A stretch of 13,052 bases of DNA from Cylindrotheca closterium (lineage: Eukaryota; Bacillariophyta; Bacillariophyceae; Bacillariales; Bacillariaceae), in assembly GCA_933822405.4 (NCBI GenBank), contig CAKOGP040001935.1, forward strand, positions 1 through 13,052. Reading direction: 5' to 3'. Under the pieces are notes generated by a model that searched no databases, had not been told where the DNA came from, and saw only the letters and a program-made list of their open reading frames with translations. Position numbers and translations under genes: made by a program. Of the stretch, positions 7,699-13,052 are shown in pieces. The stretch's first letter is position 1; each line of letters opens with the position of its first letter.

Positions 7699-8708
7699 GA
7701 AGCTAACGGGGTACTTCACAATGTACCGTCTCATGTCACTGTTCCTAGCAAGACTGTTGATTTTTTTGGTGAAAATCCTGAGGAAACTGACAATACAGTT
7801 GATGAAAATGTTGCCGCGGCACTTCCTCCTGTGGTGCATGACAAATTCACCAAACCGGAGGCGTTGCTCATCACAAAGATTGTCTTTAACAAGGAGAATC
7901 CGACCAAACCGATGTTTGACGCGCTTCAGACTTTCTTTGACCACATTGGTGTTGAGAAACCGTCTGATCTTGAAGGACAGGATGTGGATGACTTACTCAG
8001 TCATGGAGAGGATGCCCTCCCGGATGGCGGCCCAATTCGCGGTGTCATCACTGGGCGCCTCAAGAAGTTTCTCCTCTACGCATCTGCCCCTTCAGTGGTC
8101 ATCAATCCCAGTCTTACCTACCAAAAGATTGTGCAATTTTCGATTGACCAAGCAAAACAAAATATGCATACTACTCCTATTGATTTGACAAAAGCGATTG
8201 GCAAACGTCAAGGCATGAAGTTTTGCTGTCCAGAGGTCGAACCATTCAGTGGCGAATCTACTGTATATTGGCCTTGGACATCTAAGGTTGCTTTGGAATT
8301 TGGACAATCCGGTATAGAACTTGCTCTAACGGATGCAAAGTTCCACGAACAATCTACTTGGCACAAGGATGCATCAAGTCAGGGTTTCTACGCAATCGCA
8401 AAAGCTCTGAATGATGGTACCGCTAGCCATATTGCCGATGAAGTGAAAGAAAAGAGGGGACAAACTGTGGCCTACGATCTTTACCAACAATTACTGGAGA
8501 CCTACAACTCTCCGGAGGATCAGGCCCATTTTGTAATGTATGCAATTGACGAGTTGACTTCCATCAAGTTGACTCACAAAGTTACAGTTCCTGATTTTAT
8601 TTCCAATTGGAAGTCTATTACTACAAGATTGCGGAAAAGTAATCAATCCCTGGCAACAAGCCGTGAGCTTCTCCGTGCTTTCCTCCTCCAGGCAATTGTC
8701 TCTGATAC
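7699..8708 (+). pseudogene. Inverted Gag N-terminal segment, B-type
   Basis: About 337 open codons start at ATG 7699 (MEANGVLHN). The N-terminal third is not recognised. The rest has the layout of a Copia Gag: VEPFSGESTVYWPWTSKVAL, GFYAIAKALNDGTASHIADE, a YDLYQQLLETYNSPE helix, LTSIKLTHKVTVPDFISNW, and LLRAFLLQAIVSD at the end. It stops being Gag-like at about 8709, where sequence of A-right begins on the other strand. Its last motif is just what should precede SIDEYLEQL of the minus-strand Gag at 7697, so this is most simply the missing front of element B turned around. It is undamaged by stops, but truncated at the 3' end. Confidence 0.75.
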
Positions 8709-9710
8709 ATGGGGCAAAGTGAGAGGACCAGCAGTATCACCAGACCAGAACATTAGAGTCTGTAATAGTGGCCAGATTTGCTGATGGCCCCAATGCTTGC
8801 TGAGAATATCAGCGGGGTTGAGAACACCGTCAATGTGGATAAGAGATAGCATGTTACATGCTACTGCTTCTCTGATGCGGTAGAACGACAATGCAACATG
8901 CCCCTTGTGTAGCTTTGCTTCAGGTCGGGAAGAACTGTTCACAACACATTCATTGTCACCGAACATGTGGCTTTGACCTTTGATTGGCACACCAAGGTAC
9001 CTCAAGGTCTGTTGAAGATTCATGATCTGTTTGACACAGGTTTGAGTGGCTACAAACTCATAACCATAAGTAGCAGTCTCAACAGTTGACTGCTCCTTAG
9101 AGAAGAAATCGATTGGTGTTCCATTCAACATATGATGGATTATACCCACAACCGATTGGTCTGTCAATAGACAGCTGGGTTTTGTTTTGTTTGGCAGTAC
9201 GTAGGCAAGGTCACCAAAAGGTAGGATCCTGGGCTTGTGTTTGTCACAATGTTTAAGGGCATTGGCAAGTTGGACTCCAAACTTTTGGTGATCTTTTGGC
9301 ATTGGGGTTCCTCTCCCCATATCCACAAGGACCTTGTACGTTGCAAGCAGATCCATCTCAACTTTGGTGGCATGCTTCCAGTTGGTGTTGCCATGGAGTT
9401 TGTCAAGTCGAAGGACGCCATTGTGATCCTTCTGAATCTTGTAGTTGTACATATACTTTGGTGTAGCAATATGTAGCAATCTCAGCTTGACTTGATTGGT
9501 TGGACAAAGGAATTTCCTCTTGTCCTTCACTATATTTCTAAGAAGTTTACAACCTTGATTTTCTGGTAGGTTATGATTTCTTGATTATATAGTGTAGGTC
9601 ACTGATTCATTGGCTCCAGTGATGTTCAGTGGTTCTGGGGTATTCTCCCCATGTTTCCATCCAATGGTCATACTGTAAGTCAGACCCAGGTAATAAGAAG
9701 GCTGTTCAAG
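8709..9710 (-). pseudogene. A-right RT N-terminal stub fused to RNase H
   Basis: Continuing the frame of the 788-codon ORF past the TGA at 9711-9713, the region encodes the RT lead-in (IGWKHGENTPEPLNITGAN), a TAA at 9585-9587, then an open run from 9530. That run has RT N-terminal residues 1-110 (LDKLHGNTNWKHATKVEMD, then HKPRI where HKARL is usual) and passes at about residue 118 directly into RNase H (CLLTDQSVVGIIHHMLN). The RT palm with its YVDD box and the first RNase H Asp (VDAN) are missing. E158 (YGYEFV), D192 (FGDNE) and the ADILSKHWG motif remain. The fusion is in frame. Homology ends at 8709; further codons to 8643 are antisense to Gag. Confidence 0.85.
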
Positions 9711-10061
9711 TCAAATGTAGTGATGGTGGCATACAACTTGCTTCAGCTTTGTATCTATGGGGTTGTCCTTGTCAGTTTCTGACCACTTGTGGATCTCATG
9801 GTAAGCCATAACATGTTCATATTCGCCTTTATCAATGTTCAAGCATAGTTGAATGCGTGCAGGCTGAATGTCTGTGTTGCGATTGTGCTTGTAATTAAGC
9901 TCAACAATCTTAGCACGTTGAACATAACCTTCATCATCTGGTGAGAGAAGGAAAGTCCGTCCAATGAGATCCTTTTCTTCTAAAAGAACGTCTTCTATAT
10001 CTGATTCATCATCACTAGAATGAACAATGGTCTTGAGGGACTTATGGTCTCTAGATTTGAT

Positions 10062-10148
10062 TTTTGTAGGGGGTGTCAACTCCTCCCCATCAGATAGATC
10101 AATTGAGTTGGTTATTGTAGGGAGCGCTAACTCCTCCCCATCAGGTAG
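10062..10148 (-). repeat. Two-copy 51-bp direct repeat inside A-right
   Basis: The units encode LPDGEELALP and LSDGEELTPP (residues 644 and 661 of the 788-codon frame). It corresponds to the duplication at 1060-1150 in A-left. Confidence 0.75.
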
Positions 10149-11507
10149 AACAAGACGTTTGTGTAGTCCGGTAGGTGGTAGAGCAGAGCAGATGTCGGAA
10201 GGTAACAAGACGTTGTTTGTTTCGAGAAACAGAAATATGTTGGTCATGTTGTGACAATCATGCTTGGCGATGCCTACCAAGACGACCATGCAACTGATCG
10301 GCTCTGGAAGTGGAGACAGAGGATGATATTTGTGTTCATGGTGGTCGTTTGTGGGAGATCTAGCTAGATAAGTAGTAGTACAGTGAAAAGAATGCTTAGG
10401 TAACCACAAAAAATATCGACGTAGTTGCTCCCAGTTGCGTTCACAAGACTTCACTGCTGAGCTTGGGTTCTTGTACACCATAGTATCAGCTAGTGGCAAA
10501 GTCTTGTGCTCTTGCTTGTTTCTTCGTGGAGGTCCAGTGCCTGGTTGCTCCCCATTGCCGGGCCGATTACCATGACCAAAACGAACCTTGCGACTTGTGT
10601 TGCATTGAGGTTTGGAAGGTACGTCAATAGTGAACGTGTCCTTTGGTTTTGGGGGTCTAGTTGGCAAATCGTGTGTCAACTCTTGAGAAGATTCGTTGGT
10701 GAACAATGGTCCCACCTCAACATCAAACTTGATAGAGGCATCAGTAACAAGTAGAAGACTTGGGTGCCTGCATGATTTATTGACTTCAAGCATGACAAAG
10801 ATGGGAGGATCAATGTAGTATGGATCTGGACAGGATGACTCTACCATGTTGCGGTCAAAATAGTCCGGTCCAGTATCTGGACAATCTGTTCCAGTATCTG
10901 TACGTTCAGAATCCTTGTACGGTTCATCAAATGGTGATGCATACTGAAAAGTTTCAAAGAAGTGTATGGCTTCATCAAAAATAGAATCCTTTGAGGTTGT
11001 TTTAGTTTTATTTCTCTTGAGGATATCTACTTGATCGAAACGGCTCTTAGCTCCTTCCAATCCATCGCCAGTAATACAGTCGGTCCATTTGTCAAAGTCG
11101 TCCACTTTGGGATCTAGATCTTCCAATCCATCGTCATGTCTGGTATCGAATTCATCCACCCTGGAATCTAGAACACCAGGATCCCAATTCTTGTCAGAGG
11201 TTAAGACAATGTGTGGTAGGGTTTTGATGGACACATCCGTTAGTTGATGATCATCTATGGCTCGAACCTCTACAGAACGATTTGTTTGAGACAAGATGAT
11301 CACATCATCACCAGCAATTTCACCGTTTGCTCCTCCAGGTTTGAGGGATTGACGTTCAGTCACATGCGCTAAGATGCTGTCTCTGGCGTTATCAACCACT
11401 TCAGGAGGAAGAGCACCAGAAGCACTCCCCATGCTTGCATCCTGGAAGTGGTCGAGGAGTGCAGCAGCCGAGATGTCATGAAGATTGACCAAACAGCGTG
11501 GTGGCAG

Positions 11508-11531
11508 AGGTGGGGGTGGTGGTGGTGGCGG
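11508..11531 (-). repeat. Proline codon run (eight CCN codons)
   Basis: Residues 183-190 of the long A-right frame are all Pro, followed by LPP. The DNA is a GGT-rich microsatellite-like stretch on the plus strand. It lies in the Gag-to-protease spacer. Confidence 0.8.
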
Positions 11532-12149
11532 TTGTGCGGGATCGGAAGATGCTCCAAGAATAACAGCCTTTGGCTGTTGCCAATGGCAATCAGCCTCATC
11601 ATCCAATTGACTCCATTGGGCCTGTGGAAGGCTGGGGCGGTGGCCAGGAGTGAAGGATGATCTGTAAGCTTGGTACTCCCCAATATCAGTATCAATGTTA
11701 AATTCGATATTGAGGTTGTCATCGTCTAAGCCGGAAGCAACACCAGTAAAGCAGACATCTCTACTAGGATTATTTTTAGGGTTAGGCTTGGAGACTTGCC
11801 GAGTGTCGTAACTTTGGGCTGCAGATTCCACCAGTGTGACATAGTCGTCAAAAATGATTGCCATACCCGTTTGCGTCTCAAGAATCCTAGAGAGTCTCTG
11901 AATCTCATCAAGATAAGGGACAGCAATAAGGGCTTGTTCGAGTAGCAGGTGTTGCTGGGTTTCTGGCATCCTTTGACTAATGTCTGCCAAGGTGTGGTAT
12001 TTGCGTACTTGTTCTTGCCAATGGATGATGAATGATTCATGTGTGTTGCGCCATGAATCATCAAGCCTAGCGGTCATAATCCATCGTAGAAGTCCAGTAG
12101 CGGTGGCATCCGCTTTAACAGACTTAGTGTAGGCTTTAGCAAGTTGATC

Positions 12150-12838
12150 CTAAATTTTCTGCGCATCAAAGGTTGCTTGATGCTCACGAACAAATTGCTT
12201 GCCTATATTGGTGAGGAGAGTTGTAGTAAAGACTTGATACATGAACGCCTGCTGACAGTCAAAGAGGTCCTTTTCATCAACAGTTTGGGGGGCGGTACAT
12301 GTGATTAAGAACATTTTGTAGACCGTAAGTGCGACAGATGGCTGCGAGATTGCGATTGTAGTTTTCCCATTGCTTGTCATTGCTGAAAGTAGGGAAAGAC
12401 AACGGGTCTCGTCTGATGCTTCTATCGAATTCATCAGCAGGGGTACGACGACTTGGTTTCTGGATGGTAGGTGATGGAATAGTTCTATTACCAAAAGTTA
12501 AGAACTCTCCAGAAGCTCTATAGTCGAGTACACTACCATAGTCAATATCCATGCAGTTGTCAGGGTTGACAGGATCGTTATGGACATGTTTGCGGTAGTA
12601 AACGTATCCTTGGATGACCTTGATGAGACTGCGGATGGACAGTGGTACCAGGGCAAGTTGATCATCTTGGAAGTCGCCTTCATCATTAGGTGTTTGACTT
12701 CTTGGATAAACAAGAGAGTCAATCGCCACATCGGTCATAGCCATGAGGTCAATGAAGCAGGTAATTTTAGCATGCTTCAATGCTTGAGCAAGAATACCAT
12801 CTGGAGGGAGATTGAGAAAATAATAATAACTGAAACAT
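12150..12838 (-). pseudogene. A-right Gag N-terminal half, frameshifted
   Basis: From about 12816 the frame reads LNLPPDGILAQAL, then FIDLMAMTDVAIDSL, a variable stretch, and the conserved FDRSIRRDPLSFPTFSNDKQW block of this Gag lineage (near residues 119-139 counting from 12780). At 12287-12292 a run of six C residues (minus strand) has one base too many: the frame must shift there to continue into the block QQAFMYQVFTTTLLTNIGK and VREHQATFDAQKI. That part ends at TAG 12150-12152, where Tyr is expected from the family, and the next codons DQLAKAYTKS continue Gag. A candidate start ATG at 12838-12836 (ATGTTTCAG) lies one base out of frame across the TTA/T tract; the left copy has the same ATG. 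Confidence 0.78.
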
Positions 12839-12938
12839 TAATCGATTAAATGCTAGGTAGCGCATACGATTGCCGGTGGAATGGTCGGCTGTAAAGGTCA
12901 AGTACTGTGGAGCGGCGAGTCAACGACAAGTTTGAACC
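12811..12938 (-). repeat. Right arm of terminal inverted repeat (element A 5' leader)
   Basis: The reverse complement matches 1-128 from GGTTCAAACTTG onward. It includes the shared block CAGTACTTGACCTTTACAGC and the TTA tract. It is the untranslated leader in front of the A-right Gag. The TTA tract differs in length between the arms, which may explain why Gag starts out of frame here. Confidence 0.85.
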
Positions 12939-13052
12939 ATGTGAGGCGTCTGAAAAATCAGAAGTTGCTCTAGTCAGAACCAGATGGTTCGGACTCTACC
13001 CGCAGCGTGGCGGGGTGATTTCGGGGCGTTGCTTCCACGAAACGTTGTTCAA
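12939..13052 (-). other. Upstream leader of A-right with two hairpins
   Basis: This holds no coding sequence. Two structures stand next to each other: GAACCA-GA-TGGTTC (12977-12990), extended by GTC/GAC outside a mismatch (12973-12994), and CCCGC-AGCGTG-GCGGG (12999-13014). On the minus strand the stretch reads TGGTTCTGACTAGAGC, which faintly resembles a Copia primer-binding site opening with TGG. A second TGG follows directly before the inverted-repeat arm. I cannot choose between them. The 3' end of the LTR at 1897-2188 is not found here, so the A-right 5' LTR probably lies further out. Confidence 0.5.

Larger units (their letters stand above)
2501..8708 (-). mobile_element. Element B: degenerate Copia retrotransposon with chromodomain-like module
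   Basis: Reading down the minus strand from 7697, the modules come in Ty1/copia order: Gag C-terminus, protease (DSGAD), integrase (D, D, E), chromodomain-like segment, RT, RNase H. From 7697 to about 5001 one reading frame is kept except for point stops. It is then disrupted by one-base gains at 4997-5000 and 4814-4816 and by an insertion at about 4068-4555. The Gag N-terminus is found inverted on the plus strand at 7699-8708. No LTR was identified. Placing integrase before RT is the defining Copia order. The element differs clearly from family A in sequence and protease motif. Confidence 0.85.
9711..12149 (-). pseudogene. A-right long ORF: Gag C-half plus polyprotein scraps without enzyme cores
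   Basis: The frame is open from 12149 (first Met 12077; 788 codons) to TGA 9711-9713. Residues 1-95 are Gag (FIIHWQEQVRKY, then a helical tail ending AAQSYD). Residues 183-190 are a proline run, followed by LVNLHDISA and ILAHVTER (197-242). At about 248 it jumps into GANGEIAGDD, the remains of the protease, without its catalytic Asp. At about 283 it jumps to LPHIVLTSDKNWDP. Residues 310-525 are an acidic linker. At about 590 the pre-integrase segment is fused to the post-integrase one. Residues 704-788 (IGRTFLL...MAYHEIHKW) lead into RT. Each fusion is in frame. Upstream it is cut by TAG 12150-12152. It may once have given a Gag-like fusion protein; no activity is expected now. Confidence 0.78.
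8709..12938 (-). mobile_element. A-right: non-autonomous Copia copy, truncated at its 3' end
   Basis: This minus-strand copy of family A runs from the leader (12938 downwards) through Gag, a compressed pol region and RNase H, and breaks off at about 8709, a few bases before the polypurine tract and LTR that A-left still has. Compared with full-length elements of this lineage, four blocks are missing: the start of the protease with its catalytic Asp, the rest of protease, the integrase core, and the RT palm. Lesions in the remaining frame are a one-base gain at 12287-12292 and stops at 12150-12152, 9711-9713 and 9585-9587. It is non-autonomous and now defective. Confidence 0.85.

Noticed and set aside
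8643..8708. Continuation of the A-right RNase H frame past 8709
   Set aside because: The extra codons are antisense to the inverted Gag and have no match in A-left; they are read-through of a junction.
2501..12152. C-to-T hypermutation (RIP-like or methylation-driven decay) as the cause of the stops
   Set aside because: Some stops fit (TAG 6087-6089 from CAG, TGA 6627-6629 from CGA), but TAG 12150-12152 is expected from a Tyr codon and TAA 9585-9587 from a His codon in the sister copy, so the pattern is mixed.
1..12938. A DNA transposon with 128-bp terminal inverted repeats spanning the window
   Set aside because: Each arm continues inward into the same retroelement leader and polyprotein, no transposase is seen, and no target duplication is visible. 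Two opposite copies of one retroelement explain the symmetry.
12939..13052. A tRNA gene or the A-right 5' LTR
   Set aside because: The stems do not form a cloverleaf, and the sequence does not match the end of the LTR at 1897-2188.

Overview
The window is a nest of decayed Ty1/copia-type LTR retrotransposons. I see no host gene, no structural RNA gene and no CRISPR array. The polyprotein modules (Gag, protease, integrase, reverse transcriptase, RNase H) and the acidic linker between integrase and RT resemble Copia lineages I know from diatom genomes, so the host is most likely a diatom or another stramenopile. That assignment is family recognition from memory, not a search result.

Layout. 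(1) 1-2188, plus strand: a heavily deleted Copia copy, 'A-left', with a 5' leader, polyprotein scraps, a short polypurine tract and a 292-bp 3' LTR (1897-2188) whose ends are inverted repeats (TGACAGAATT / AATTCTGTCA). (2) 2189-2500: no recognisable gene, probably the 3' remains of the next element. (3) 2501-7697, minus strand: element 'B', a second Copia lineage with Gag C-terminus, DSG protease, D,D,E integrase, a chromodomain-like module, RT and RNase H in canonical order. It is broken by stops, two one-base frameshifts and a roughly 490-bp insertion. (4) 7699-8708, plus strand: the N-terminal part of a Gag of the B type, head-to-head with the rest of B as if the 5' segment had been inverted. 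(5) 8709-12938, minus strand: 'A-right', a fuller copy of the A family, carrying a 788-codon reading frame that is Gag plus polyprotein scraps and lacks the catalytic cores of protease, integrase and RT. (6) 12939-13052: more of the A leader, with two hairpins.

A-left and A-right face each other tail to tail, so the window is bounded by a long imperfect inverted repeat (1-128 against 12811-12938 at the outer ends, then about 131-1896 against about 8709-11125 with internal gaps). Both A copies share the same integrase-core deletion and the same in-frame TGA (1491-1493 and 9711-9713). This points to a non-autonomous lineage copied in trans after it had lost its enzymes. B, with a single full set of domains, is of a different lineage and also dead.

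I did not find a new functional system. The most interesting points are the shared, in-frame deletion structure of the A family, the chromodomain-like module in a Copia-type polyprotein (B), the inverted Gag segment of B, and the intron-like insertion in B's RT.
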